Positions 1 to 9,541 of a stretch of DNA of 64,000 bases are shown here, in pieces. Where the stretch lies: positions 59,970 through 123,969 of the forward strand of contig VEFU01000005.1 in NCBI GenBank assembly GCA_007679095.1. Direction: 5' to 3'. Source of the DNA: Paenibacillus bovis. Lineage in GTDB: Bacteria; Bacillota; Bacilli; Bacillales; Bacillaceae_C. The position numbers and the translations under genes are program-made. Each line of letters starts with the position of its first letter. Position 1 is the stretch's first letter. The notes beneath the pieces were generated by a model. That model saw only the letters and a list, made by a program, of their open reading frames with translations. It was not told the origin of the DNA and made no database searches.

Positions 1-741
1 ATCCGCGATTATCTCAACTTGTACACTAGGTGTTAATAGTGCATGCCCAGCTACTCCAGCTTCGCGATGATGAAGACCACGCATGCCGTTATATAAATGG
101 GTTGCATGTGATGCTTTACTTGGGATGAGTTCTTCTCTCACCGCATCCGAATGTCCTACAGATGGGACAATTCCCCGCTCCAACATCAATTTTTCAAACT
201 CTGCAGCTCCCTTTAATTCAGGAGCATATGTTACCAATTTTATTAACTCGCCAGAAGCTTCATACCACTGTAAAAAAAGCTCAAAATCTGGATCCGTTAT
301 GTACTCAGGTGGTTGTGCTCCGGCACGTTTTACATTAATAAAAGGACCTTCTAAATGCACGCCTTCGATCGAAATACCTTGTTGCTTGGCAATGTGAACA
401 GCTTCTAATGCCTTCGTAATGTTGTCATGATTTTGGGTGATGGTCGTTGCAAAAAAAGAAGTAACCCCTTCTTTGAGCAAATTTTCACTGAGAAAACGTA
501 ACTTTTCTGGATTAGCGTCCATCGTGTCGACCCCATATCCGCCATGAATATGGATATCAATCATACCTGGGATAATAATTGCTCCAGCTGCGTCCTTTAC
601 TAATTCACCAGTTTTTTCGGTGAACGCACTCATTTCACCTATTTCCGTAATCGTTTCTCCGAAGCGAAGAAAACCATTTTCAATAGGTTCATTTGTTCCT
701 CCTGGATAAATCGTTGCATTAATGATTACTTGTTCCTTCAT
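1..741 (-). CDS. nagA: N-acetylglucosamine-6-phosphate deacetylase, 5' part only
   Basis: Removes the acetyl group from GlcNAc-6-phosphate to give glucosamine-6-phosphate in cytoplasmic amino-sugar catabolism. About 247 N-terminal codons are present and the frame runs off the left window edge; the family is usually 380-400 aa, so roughly the last third is missing here. The amidohydrolase metal motif HIHGG lies near residue 64, HLEGPF near 125, GHSDA near 200 and HATHLYNGM near 217. The second of two adjacent ATGs is chosen because GGGGTGG stands six bases before it; the first ATG (744) is possible. The partner nagB is not in view. Family call is confident. Confidence 0.93.
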   Translation of the reverse strand, partial: MKEQVIINATIYPGGTNEPIENGFLRFGETITEIGEMSAFTEKTGELVKDAAGAIIIPGMIDIHIHGGYGVDTMDANPEKLRFLSENLLKEGVTSFFATTITQNHDNITKALEAVHIAKQQGISIEGVHLEGPFINVKRAGAQPPEYITDPDFELFLQWYEASGELIKLVTYAPELKGAAEFEKLMLERGIVPSVGHSDAVREELIPSKASHATHLYNGMRGLHHREAGVAGHALLTPSVQVEIIAD

Positions 742-827
742 CATAAACCACCCCAATTTAGTGCATCACTTTTTATTATAATTCTCTATAAAACACAAAA
801 CAATTAAAAAAATGTCGTTCATAGCAC

Positions 828-1958
828 CTAATCAATTGTTCCGTGCCGAATTAATTTTACGTCTAGTTTGTAATCAACTTCAATATCAGGAAACTTTTCG
901 CGCCATTCTTTGTTTTTTAAATGTCCACCTTTTTGATTGATACGGTATACAACTCCGTAACCAAAGGGATCGGCATTCAATTCCTGTAGATCGCTTAATA
1001 GTTTTTCATACTTCTTTTTCATTTCTTTTGCAACTTCTTTTTCAATTAGTTTCTCTACATCTGGACTTACAATTATTTTTTCAGATGTCTCGACAAGTTC
1101 CAAGTTTAATGAGACTACAGTTTCAAATTTAAGAGCTCCTACGTACTTCGTCTTACTACTGCCACGAAGAATATTATATGCCGTATGGAGTGTATCTCTC
1201 CTTTGCTGTACAATCGTATCGTCTTCTATAAACTTTGAAAATGGCTCCATCGGCAAGGATACTTCTAGCCATTTTGCTCTGATTGATTTTCTAATCATGT
1301 TGAGTAATAGCGCATTGTCAATCGATATTTCTCCTACCATCTTATCATCCTGCATAACGGCAATCGCTGAAAGTTTCGGTACATCCTTATTAAGCTTAAA
1401 CAAAGGAAGAATGGGATCTACCCCTATATCGTAAAAATCACGAATGAAATTAGGCAACATGACACGCGGAAACCGATTTGGAGTGGAGTTTTCTTCAATT
1501 AGTCCATGCAAGAATTTCCCAATATTCATGGAAATATCTTTTTCTTGTATTCGAATAATCTCTTTCGCGTCACCATCACTTACTGCTAAATACATTGTAT
1601 TTGGCAGGTTGGCATCGCGGTATAACGTTTCGATGAACGGAAAAATTCCATATTCCGCGGCTTTTCTTCCATACAATTCTAATTGGATTTTCCCTGGTGC
1701 TAACATGAAATTCGTTTCATTGTTCGCGTCTTTTAATGCACCTTTAATGGACTTACCTTTACCTGCCACTATTTTCGCTGTATCTTTTGACTCTCCTTCG
1801 AATTGATAAATCGCTAATGTTGTTTCATAAATATTCTCTTCACCTAGATCGACCCCACGAGAATTAATTACTCCTAATCTTTCAATATCATGAGATGGGA
1901 TACAACTTGCAAGCAGAAAGCAAACAAGTACAATGCTTAGCCATTTCATATACCTCAT
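828..1958 (-). CDS. Ger(x)C family spore germination lipoprotein (GerAC/GerKC type)
   Basis: The C component of a GerA-type nutrient germinant receptor, anchored to the outer face of the spore inner membrane. The 376-aa product starts with a lipoprotein signal whose lipobox LLASC puts the lipidated cysteine at residue 19. The length and the C-terminal region with KLIEKEVAKEMKKKYEKLL resemble the family. Its ATG overlaps the TGA of the upstream permease gene by four bases, indicating translational coupling. It is the third gene of an A-B-C operon. Which germinant it responds to cannot be read from sequence, so no specific gene letter is given. Confidence 0.93.
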   Translation of the reverse strand: MRYMKWLSIVLVCFLLASCIPSHDIERLGVINSRGVDLGEENIYETTLAIYQFEGESKDTAKIVAGKGKSIKGALKDANNETNFMLAPGKIQLELYGRKAAEYGIFPFIETLYRDANLPNTMYLAVSDGDAKEIIRIQEKDISMNIGKFLHGLIEENSTPNRFPRVMLPNFIRDFYDIGVDPILPLFKLNKDVPKLSAIAVMQDDKMVGEISIDNALLLNMIRKSIRAKWLEVSLPMEPFSKFIEDDTIVQQRRDTLHTAYNILRGSSKTKYVGALKFETVVSLNLELVETSEKIIVSPDVEKLIEKEVAKEMKKKYEKLLSDLQELNADPFGYGVVYRINQKGGHLKNKEWREKFPDIEVDYKLDVKLIRHGTID

Positions 1959-3070
1959 TCTGGAGCACTTCCTTTAGCTTTTCGCCATTTTTTCTTTAAT
2001 AACACAAGTGGCAGGAGAATAAATGGATAAACAAATACTAACCATATGCTAACTTTTGCTACTGTATCTGTTAAAAGGTTAATTCTCATATTCGTATTCA
2101 CGAAAAAAATAAGCACATAAAGTACACACATAACCCCATAGAGCGCTACTTTTTGCCTCACTTTAAATAATCTTTTTATCCCATAGGTAGCGGCCCATAA
2201 ATGCAAGCACATATTAGGAATTACAATAAAAATCCACATCCCAATTACAATATAATCTAGTCGTTCCAGGAAACTATAGGAAAGACTTTTAAAAAGTGAT
2301 AATACACTCCAATCAACCTCTTCAATGTCTTGTGGACTAAAATAGCCTATGGACATTACAGTGGTAAACAGAATAACAAAAGTTGTATATGTGATCCCGA
2401 GAAACGCTGGAAGTTTCGCTTTTTCTTTATTTTCAATAAAAGGATAGATAATGAGTAACAACTCTAATCCGGATAAGGAAAAGCTCGTCGCCTTAGCCCC
2501 TCTTAGTAAATCAGGTATGGACGTCTGGAACATTGGCAGAAAGTGGTACAAGTCCATTTTTGAAATGGGATCATACATGAAAATATAAACCCATTGCATA
2601 CATAATATGAAGATAAACGTAACACCTATTACAATCCTAATCCCTCCTAAAACCGTATATCCAATAAGGATAAGGAAAAAGAAGGCAGCTACAAAAGCAG
2701 GTAATACAGGATGAAGAAACACTTTTAGTACTTCGATATAATTTAAAAGAACAGATGCTACACCTGCTATGGAATAAACAATATAAAAAGATCCTAAAAT
2801 GGTTCCAAAAAATCGACCGAATACATCGACTTGAATCCCGAATATGTCCGCACTCTCATATTGCTTCAGTATGTGGAACATCACATATAGAAGGATGACC
2901 ATAAAAACATATGCAATTAAGATTGAAATCCAGGAATCGCGATGTGCTTCCTTGAAAATATAACGTGGGAGCCCCATGACACCGACTCCAGTCTGTGCAC
3001 TATATAAAATAAATATTAAATAAAAGGCACGAAAGCGTAGATTCGGTTTTACTTCCATGTTAATTTGCAT
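1955..3070 (-). CDS. GerAB/GerKB-type spore germination permease
   Basis: The B subunit of a germinant receptor, an APC-superfamily membrane protein thought to bind the nutrient germinant. The 371-aa product has about ten hydrophobic segments spread over its whole length, and the N-terminal pattern (AQTGVGVMGLPR near residue 25) is typical of the spore germination permease family. The ATG is preceded by AGGTGAT. It starts eight bases after the A-subunit gene stop and overlaps the C-subunit start by four bases, so the three genes form one operon, expected to be transcribed in the forespore. Confidence 0.94.
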   Translation of the reverse strand: MQINMEVKPNLRFRAFYLIFILYSAQTGVGVMGLPRYIFKEAHRDSWISILIAYVFMVILLYVMFHILKQYESADIFGIQVDVFGRFFGTILGSFYIVYSIAGVASVLLNYIEVLKVFLHPVLPAFVAAFFFLILIGYTVLGGIRIVIGVTFIFILCMQWVYIFMYDPISKMDLYHFLPMFQTSIPDLLRGAKATSFSLSGLELLLIIYPFIENKEKAKLPAFLGITYTTFVILFTTVMSIGYFSPQDIEEVDWSVLSLFKSLSYSFLERLDYIVIGMWIFIVIPNMCLHLWAATYGIKRLFKVRQKVALYGVMCVLYVLIFFVNTNMRINLLTDTVAKVSIWLVFVYPFILLPLVLLKKKWRKAKGSAPE

Positions 3071-3078
3071 TGAATCAC

Positions 3079-4602
3079 CTATTCATCAATATCTTGCTTC
3101 TTAGCTGCTTCTTCCTTCGAAAACCGTCTCTGATCCTTTAACAAAAAGGATTTCATACGATTACTGTCATATCTTGGTGGTGAACGGAAAAATACATTAT
3201 TAAAGTCTTTTATTTGTAATGGATAGAGCGGTGATAAATACGGACGACCGAGCGAAGTTAATCGGATCGCATGAATGATAATAAAGCAAAGCCCAAACAT
3301 GATGCCAAAAACTCCTAGAGCTCCTGCTAACAGCATCAACGGAAAACGGATGATTCGTACAGAACTTCCTAATAAATAACTTGGTGAAGTAAACGAAGCA
3401 AGTGCGCTCATTGCGACTACAATAATGAGAATGTTACTAGTTAGCCCAGCTTCAACTGCAGCCTGGCCAATAACGATACCACCAACAATACCCATTGTCT
3501 GACCAACCTTTGTAGGCAGGCGTGCACCAGCTTCTCTCAGGAGCTCAATCATAAATTCCAATAAAAATGCCTCTAGCAATGGTGGAAAAGGCACTTGAGC
3601 TCGCGACTGACCAATGGATATGAGTAGCTGCATAGGGATAAGTCCATATTGGTACGTAACAACTGCTACATACGCAGGAGTAACGGTAATCGCAAAAAAC
3701 ATAGAAATGAAGCGAAGGAAACGAAAAAAAGTCCCCGATTGCCATCTCATATAGCGATCTTCCGTTGACTCCAAAAAGCTAAAAAATGTGGCCGGAGCTA
3801 TAATCGCCGATGGACTATTTTCAATTAAAACTCCTATTTTCCCATGCGTTATCGCATACGTAAATCGATCAGGTAATTCTGTAATTTCAAATTGTGGGAA
3901 TACATTTAACTCCGAATCCTCTAGATACTGTTTTAAAACAATCGCATCTTCTATCTTATCGACATCTAAATCTTCAATTCTTTGTCGCATTGTATTAACG
4001 TCATCTTCATTCGCGATTGATTTCATATATACAAGGCGCAGGTCCGTTGGAATGGAATGTCCTACCTTTAATTCTTCCATTACTAAATCTTTCGAGCGTA
4101 TCCTAAAGCGGATAATATTCATATTGGTAGAAATTGATTCGGTAAAAGCAATTTTCGGACCAAGCACGAGCGATTCTGTTTCCGCCTTATCAAGTCCTCT
4201 CTTTTCTTTATTTAATAAGATATAACAAATAATCTCTTCTTCATGTTCTACATAAATAAAAACGCCGCCCACTAAAAGCTTATCGATTATCTCTTCAAAG
4301 CTGGTGACCTTTACACCAGTACTAAGCGGAATTTCATTTAAGATTTCCTCATTTGTCCAATTTATCTTTTTTTCCAGTAATGGTTCTAATAAGTAATCAT
4401 TTAAATCTACTTTTTCAATTAAATAGGGGACACCGAATAAAAGTAGTTTCTTACCACTTTGTTCATGTTCTTGTATAAATAAATCCTGCTCTCCAGGTAA
4501 TTCCTTGCGAATCTTTTCCTCTAATACTTTTATCGATATCGGAAAAATGGATTCTTTCTTCTCCTGATCACTTTGTTTTTTGAAAAGTCCTCGTTTACGC
4601 AT
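3079..4602 (-). CDS. GerA-type spore germination protein, A subunit
   Basis: The A subunit of the receptor: a soluble N-terminal domain followed by a membrane domain, forming the oligomeric core in the spore inner membrane. From the chosen ATG it is 507 aa. An ATG five codons upstream would place AAGGAGG inside the coding region; the ATG at 4602 has that motif five bases before it and is preferred. The family signature ENSPSAIIAPATFF is near residue 260, membrane segments follow from about residue 290, and the C-terminus is basic. First gene of the ger operon. I did not find a convincing forespore (sigma-G) promoter upstream. Confidence 0.94.
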   Translation of the reverse strand: MRKRGLFKKQSDQEKKESIFPISIKVLEEKIRKELPGEQDLFIQEHEQSGKKLLLFGVPYLIEKVDLNDYLLEPLLEKKINWTNEEILNEIPLSTGVKVTSFEEIIDKLLVGGVFIYVEHEEEIICYILLNKEKRGLDKAETESLVLGPKIAFTESISTNMNIIRFRIRSKDLVMEELKVGHSIPTDLRLVYMKSIANEDDVNTMRQRIEDLDVDKIEDAIVLKQYLEDSELNVFPQFEITELPDRFTYAITHGKIGVLIENSPSAIIAPATFFSFLESTEDRYMRWQSGTFFRFLRFISMFFAITVTPAYVAVVTYQYGLIPMQLLISIGQSRAQVPFPPLLEAFLLEFMIELLREAGARLPTKVGQTMGIVGGIVIGQAAVEAGLTSNILIIVVAMSALASFTSPSYLLGSSVRIIRFPLMLLAGALGVFGIMFGLCFIIIHAIRLTSLGRPYLSPLYPLQIKDFNNVFFRSPPRYDSNRMKSFLLKDQRRFSKEEAAKKQDIDE

Positions 4603-4617
4603 AAGAACCTCCTTCAT

Positions 4618-4839
4618 ACAGAAAAACGTAAGGTGTTAACAGACTTTAAACTAGTAACCCTTAGTATGTGGTAATTGTTTGAAATTATGAGGAGCTTTGG
4701 ATAAATTTATATTTTTGCAGTGCAAAGCAATTTGAAATTTTATAACTAGCATTGAAATCTCCAGAAAATATCCTCATTACATTGCTCCTTGTTTCAATCA
4801 ATCGCAAATCACGGTATAATAAGGTTTTGGAGGTTGAGT
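4618..4839. promoter_or_regulatory. Divergent intergenic region between ger operon and SWIM/SNF2 pair
   Basis: A 222-base AT-rich spacer between divergent genes. The only clear signal is a perfect TATAAT at 4815-4820 for the plus-strand operon. A -35 is weak: TTTCAA at 4792-4797 gives a 17-base spacer and TTGTTT at 4789 would be too far. Transcription would begin about a dozen bases before the ATG at 4840, leaving room for little more than the ribosome binding site. Confidence 0.45.
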
Positions 4840-6432
4840 ATGTATAATCAACAATTGCTTCAATTTATAAAATCGTATAGTGACGAACTTCAGAATATAT
4901 TAGACCCAAATAATGAGGCGCAACAAAAGCTCGTTCAAAAGGGGCTTATTTTGTATCGCCAACAGCTTGTTTCTTCCATTAAATTTGCCAATGGAAAAGT
5001 ATCAGCAAGAGTACAGGACGTAACTCCTGTCCATGTCGAGCTGTTTTTCGAGCACCCTACTGATAGTCATTGTTCTTGTCCAGAGCAAGGAATTTGCCGC
5101 CATCAAACGGCCTTATTCTTCACTGTCATCAGTAGAATACACAGCGTTTATTCCTGGGTCCAGGATTGGAAGAAACGTTGGCAAGTAGACGATGTTTTGT
5201 CTACGTTACAACGTGGCTCTGATTTACTGAAGAAAAAGGAAGCTGCAGACGAAAAAGCTGGTCCTGCTCGTTGGATTCAACTAATACGTGATTCATATTC
5301 CGCTCCTTCTGGAAATTTTCATTACGCATTGAATGATTGGGCTCGAAGCAGTTACCGACGGCTTTTTAATTATGCACCAGTAGAACGTGAATGGAAGCCG
5401 CTCTTTCAACTTTTCGCTGCATGTGAATCTCTACGAACGATTAACTCATTTGCCGATGATGCTAAAGTTCGCGATCATTTGGAGATATTCGGAGAGTATA
5501 TGTTTGAGGAAGCAGATGATGCACTAACTCATTTGGCTACTACTGCAGCACCATTCGCATTTGATGAGTATCTTCATTATTTACGTGAATACAGTGCGAA
5601 CTTTTTAAAAGAAGAAACGTATTTTACACAAGAATATATGGATTTTTATATGATTTTATGGACATCTCTGTTCAAAAATAAACGGGATCGAGAACATGAA
5701 TGGCAAAGACTCGTGGCATTATCAGATAAAAATCATCGTATGCAAGTAGCTGAGATTCATATCGCCATTCTGTTAGAAAAAGATGAAGATTCAATTGCAA
5801 AAATACAAGAACTAGGGGCAGAAGTTGCCATTTATATTATTGGCTGGTTAAAACTATTGCAAAGTGAACGCGTAAAATCGCGATTATCCTTATACATGCC
5901 GGTGTTCATGAGTCAAATAACGAATTATGTGGCATCATTACACCATTTATATGAACAATCACAGTTTACCCGTGCTTTATTCCAAGCACTAGATCAAAGT
6001 ACGCTAATGAGTATGGATGAGAATTTATTAGAAAAAATATATAGGCAACTCCTCCCACACAGTCGATATCATTATCATAATTATTTATTGCAGAAACAAG
6101 ATTATCGTAAGTGGGTAGAGTTACAAGTGTATGTCGATAATTCTTTAGAATACATGGATCGCTACACCATCGATTTAATTACAAAAGAAGACCCAGCAGC
6201 ACTAGAACCGCTCTATCACGATACAATTATGAAGCTAATTAACCAGCGCACTCGTGATTCTTATAAAAAAGCAGTCCGTTATTTAAAAAGACTGCAAAAG
6301 CTGTATAAAAAAACGAAGAAAATGCCTCAATGGGAGCTTTATATCTCCACGTTAATAAAGAGAACGAAGCGATTGCGTGCATTTCAAGAAGAATGCCAGA
6401 AAGGAAAGTTAATCCATGATGAATCTTCATAA
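4840..6432 (+). CDS. ywqB: SWIM zinc-finger protein paired with SNF2 ATPase (YwqB-like)
   Basis: A 530-aa protein with a SWIM-type zinc-binding motif near residues 78-91: the pattern CSCPEQGICRH fits C-x-C-(n)-C-x-H, used for DNA or protein binding. The rest is alpha-helical without a recognised domain. A TTG 17 codons upstream is in frame, but the ATG at 4840 has GGAGGT five bases before it. The stop lies 17 bases inside the following SNF2 gene, implying translational coupling. In B. subtilis ywqB and ywqA form the same pair, and SWIM proteins commonly accompany bacterial SNF2 proteins. Cellular function is unknown. Confidence 0.82.
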   Translation: MYNQQLLQFIKSYSDELQNILDPNNEAQQKLVQKGLILYRQQLVSSIKFANGKVSARVQDVTPVHVELFFEHPTDSHCSCPEQGICRHQTALFFTVISRIHSVYSWVQDWKKRWQVDDVLSTLQRGSDLLKKKEAADEKAGPARWIQLIRDSYSAPSGNFHYALNDWARSSYRRLFNYAPVEREWKPLFQLFAACESLRTINSFADDAKVRDHLEIFGEYMFEEADDALTHLATTAAPFAFDEYLHYLREYSANFLKEETYFTQEYMDFYMILWTSLFKNKRDREHEWQRLVALSDKNHRMQVAEIHIAILLEKDEDSIAKIQELGAEVAIYIIGWLKLLQSERVKSRLSLYMPVFMSQITNYVASLHHLYEQSQFTRALFQALDQSTLMSMDENLLEKIYRQLLPHSRYHYHNYLLQKQDYRKWVELQVYVDNSLEYMDRYTIDLITKEDPAALEPLYHDTIMKLINQRTRDSYKKAVRYLKRLQKLYKKTKKMPQWELYISTLIKRTKRLRAFQEECQKGKLIHDESS

Positions 6433-9235
6433 GATTGAACTGCATGTCATTCCCCATAAAGAGAATTCCTTTTTCATTTATGGCTTGAATGAGGAGCAAG
6501 AATCTATTCATCCAACTGCATATATGCAACAGCTTTTCCTATGGCATGAAGAGAGCTTTTACGGTTCCTTCATTGAAATCTCATCTTTCCATGGCCATAT
6601 GGGGATCGAGCTAGACAGTTACGGTACTCTTACTCTGCTTGGTCATGAGCATTTTAGCTCCCTCATTGATTGGCAGTGGAGTGAACTAATCGATACATTG
6701 CTTGCCGTCTCTTCTATTATGTTAGAAACGATTCAGGAAGGTCATTTCCTTCCGAGCTTCCAAGATGAAGAGGAACATGTAGTCATGTGGAAAGTACCCG
6801 ATGTCATATGGGAAGAGTTTCCCCCTGAATTTTGGGAGCAACCTTTCCACGACACGACATTAAGAAAGTTTGCCAATAGCTTTTATCATCATGCGTTAAA
6901 TAAGTATTTACAGCGACATTTGGATAAAAAACAACTGTCGGAAAGGCTAGAGGAATTAAAGGAGAGTACATTAACTGCGGATGAGCTGGAAGCATATTTC
7001 GATGAAGAACGTTGGCAAGAATGGATTGGGATGAAAGAAGAAAATCTGCCATTCTCAATTGGTATTCGCCTTTCCGAACCAGAGGATGATGATCAACCGT
7101 GGATCATTGAAACGATTTTGCGAGATAAGAAAAACCCGGATAAAATCTATCCTTTTTCTAATCGAAAGAAACTACTGAAACGGTATGAACCATATGTGGA
7201 ACTGGTGGAAAAGGAAGAGGCTCGTTGGCAAATGCTATTCCCATGGCTCACAGGTCCTGATGGCTTAGTACAAGAACTCGATGAAGTTTCTGCATGGGAG
7301 TTTCTCACAGATGCGAGTGAAAAGCTCCTCACACTCGGTATCGAAATTCTCTTACCTTCCTGGTGGGAAGCAATGCGTGCAGCCAATATGACGGTGAAGG
7401 CACGCGTAAAACAAACAGGAACGAACTACCGCCCTTCCTTCGTCGGCCTTGATGCAATGCTCAACTTTGATTGGCGCCTCTCCATGAATGGTGCCGAGCT
7501 TACGGAAGAGGAGTTCCAGGAGTTATTGAACCAGCAACGCAGGCTCGTCAAAGTTCGGGGGCAGTGGGTAAAGCTCGATCCAAAGATGATCGCTCACATT
7601 CAAAGCTTAATGCAGCACGCAAAAGAAGAAGGCTTGCGTATGCGAGACATTTTCACATTAGGGGCGGAGGATGAAGATCAAGCACTTTCAGTGGATGAAT
7701 TTGATCCGCGTGCGTTTGCACAAATAAAAATAGAACTAAATCAATCATTAAAGAAGATGCTGCGCCAACTAAATACAGTTTCTGAAATCCCAGTGATTGA
7801 TATTCCACATAATTTAGACGGTCAGCTTCGTCATTATCAGCAATTAGGCTTAAATTGGCTCGTCTTTTTAAGACAATTTGGCTTTGGGGCTTGTCTAGCG
7901 GATGATATGGGACTTGGAAAAACGATTCAACTTATCGCGTATTTATTGCATGTGAAAAATGAGAAATTAAGTGATAAACCTGCACTCATCATTTGTCCTA
8001 CATCCGTACTTGGTAACTGGCAAAGGGAATTAGAACGATTTGCGCCAAGCCTTAATGTAGTACTTCATTACGGGACAAATAGAGCGAAAGAGGAAAGCTT
8101 CGAAGCAAGTATTAAAGACGCAGATGTTGTATTAACAAGCTACGGACTCTCTCATCTAGATTTCGATGAGTTTTCAACCATTGAGTGGAGCACCATTGCA
8201 CTGGATGAGGCACAAAATATTAAAAATGCCGAAACAAAGCAATCGCGGGCCATCCGCAAGTTAAAAGGCGAGCATCATATTGCCTTAACTGGAACTCCGA
8301 TGGAAAACAGATTGGCAGAACTATGGGCAATATTTGACTTCATTAACCATGGTTACTTAGGGACATTTGGGCAATTTCAAAAGAATTATATTGCTCCGAT
8401 TGAAAAGGATAATTCTGAAGCAAAGATTCGTGAATTACAGCAATTAATTAAACCATTCTTATTAAGAAGAACGAAGAAAGATCCTGAAGTGGAATTAAAT
8501 CTTCCAGATAAATTGGAACAAAAAGAATACTGTGCCTTAACAGCTGAACAGGCTGCACTATACGAGGATTTAGTTCAAGATACTTTTAGCAAAATTGAAA
8601 CACTCTCGATGTTTGCTAGAAAAGGCTTGATTTTACAAATGCTCAATCGGTTAAAACAGTTATGTAATCATCCAGCTTTATTCTTAAAAGAAGAAGCACC
8701 AGAAAACCTGGTTGCCCGCTCCAATAAACTAGCAACATTAGTGGAGCTTGCTGACTCCATTATTGAAAATGAAGAAGCTTGTATTATTTTCACGCAATAC
8801 TTAGGTATGGGAAGAATGATCGTGCAGATTTTAGAAGAGCGTTACAACATAACGGTCCCATTCTTAAATGGAAGTATGCCGAAAGCTCAGCGTGATGACT
8901 TTGTTGCAAGATTCCAAAATGGGGAGTTTCCATTCTTCCTTCTTTCACTAAAAGCAGGGGGAACCGGGCTAAATTTAACGGCTGCCAACCATGTTATTCA
9001 CTATGATCGTTGGTGGAATCCAGCTGTGGAGAATCAAGCAACCGATCGTGCTTACCGAATTGGTCAGAACCGCTTCGTACATGTTCATAAATTTATTACG
9101 ACAGGTACATTAGAAGAAAAGATTGATTTAATGCTGGAGAAAAAACAAGCGCTAAATGAGGAAATTATTCGCAGTGATCAGTGGGTGACAGAATTATCTA
9201 ATGATGAATTACGTCATTTACTTGCTTTAACATAA
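6416..9235 (+). CDS. ywqA: SNF2-family DEAD/DEAH-box helicase-like ATPase (YwqA-like)
   Basis: A 939-aa SWI2/SNF2 ATPase, expected to translocate on double-stranded DNA and remodel protein-DNA complexes rather than unwind strands. The first ~430 residues are the bacterial SNF2-associated region. Walker A (DDMGLGKT) is near residue 496, the Walker B variant LDEAQN near 596 and TGTPMENR near 625. In the C-terminal helicase lobe GGTGLNLTAANHV lies near 850 and the arginine-finger motif QATDRAYRIGQ near 874. The start overlaps the SWIM gene; two adjacent ATGs (6416, 6419) are equivalent candidates. A hairpin terminator follows 13 bases after the stop. Confidence 0.9.
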   Translation: MMNLHKIELHVIPHKENSFFIYGLNEEQESIHPTAYMQQLFLWHEESFYGSFIEISSFHGHMGIELDSYGTLTLLGHEHFSSLIDWQWSELIDTLLAVSSIMLETIQEGHFLPSFQDEEEHVVMWKVPDVIWEEFPPEFWEQPFHDTTLRKFANSFYHHALNKYLQRHLDKKQLSERLEELKESTLTADELEAYFDEERWQEWIGMKEENLPFSIGIRLSEPEDDDQPWIIETILRDKKNPDKIYPFSNRKKLLKRYEPYVELVEKEEARWQMLFPWLTGPDGLVQELDEVSAWEFLTDASEKLLTLGIEILLPSWWEAMRAANMTVKARVKQTGTNYRPSFVGLDAMLNFDWRLSMNGAELTEEEFQELLNQQRRLVKVRGQWVKLDPKMIAHIQSLMQHAKEEGLRMRDIFTLGAEDEDQALSVDEFDPRAFAQIKIELNQSLKKMLRQLNTVSEIPVIDIPHNLDGQLRHYQQLGLNWLVFLRQFGFGACLADDMGLGKTIQLIAYLLHVKNEKLSDKPALIICPTSVLGNWQRELERFAPSLNVVLHYGTNRAKEESFEASIKDADVVLTSYGLSHLDFDEFSTIEWSTIALDEAQNIKNAETKQSRAIRKLKGEHHIALTGTPMENRLAELWAIFDFINHGYLGTFGQFQKNYIAPIEKDNSEAKIRELQQLIKPFLLRRTKKDPEVELNLPDKLEQKEYCALTAEQAALYEDLVQDTFSKIETLSMFARKGLILQMLNRLKQLCNHPALFLKEEAPENLVARSNKLATLVELADSIIENEEACIIFTQYLGMGRMIVQILEERYNITVPFLNGSMPKAQRDDFVARFQNGEFPFFLLSLKAGGTGLNLTAANHVIHYDRWWNPAVENQATDRAYRIGQNRFVHVHKFITTGTLEEKIDLMLEKKQALNEEIIRSDQWVTELSNDELRHLLALT

Positions 9236-9247
9236 TCTGAAAAAATT

Positions 9248-9299
9248 AGGGCTGTCTAAACGATGTGTGAGAATGAACCATCCTTTGGACAGCCCTTTC
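9248..9299. terminator. Bidirectional terminator between SNF2 gene and small ORF
   Basis: AGGGCTGTCTAAA and TTTGGACAGCCCTT form a 12-13-bp stem. A T run follows on the plus strand and AAAAAATT precedes it, giving a U tract on the minus strand as well. It can end both the ywqBA transcript and the minus-strand ssb/57-aa transcript. Confidence 0.8.
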
Positions 9300-9336
9300 T
9301 ATTGGGGAAATAAAACGAGGAAACAATGAAGTGAAA

Positions 9337-9510
9337 TTAGATTGTTTTTTTAAGTGGTGGCTTATGTGTATCTATATAGAGGAACTTTTGTTGTTGAAGT
9401 TGTGTTTCTAATTGATGTATTCGATCTGCCAGTTGATGAACTTTCTGATTCGTCTTCCCTATTTTAAAAATTAAGTCACTAATTAGTGCTTCAAGCGAAT
9501 CATTATGCAA
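9337..9510 (-). CDS. Small helical protein downstream of ssb (57 aa)
   Basis: An open frame of 57 codons beginning with TTG, with GGGAGGTG nine bases upstream, between ssb and the bidirectional terminator. The predicted protein begins MHNDSLEALISDLIFKIGKT and continues with a heptad-like stretch rich in Gln, Leu and His (VHQLADRIHQLETQLQQQ), suggesting a short coiled coil. It starts 31 bases after the ssb stop and is probably cotranscribed with it. I do not recognise a family. Support is the strong ribosome binding site, the helical pattern and the operon position; the non-ATG start and small size limit certainty. Confidence 0.55.
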   Translation of the reverse strand: MHNDSLEALISDLIFKIGKTNQKVHQLADRIHQLETQLQQQKFLYIDTHKPPLKKTI

Positions 9511-9541
9511 AGGTACACCTCCCTTTATATAGTAGGAATTG

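Noticed and set aside
6239..7386. Minus-strand frames opposite the SWIM and SNF2 genes
   Set aside because: Shadows of the coding strand; no start signals and the plus-strand products are clearly recognised.
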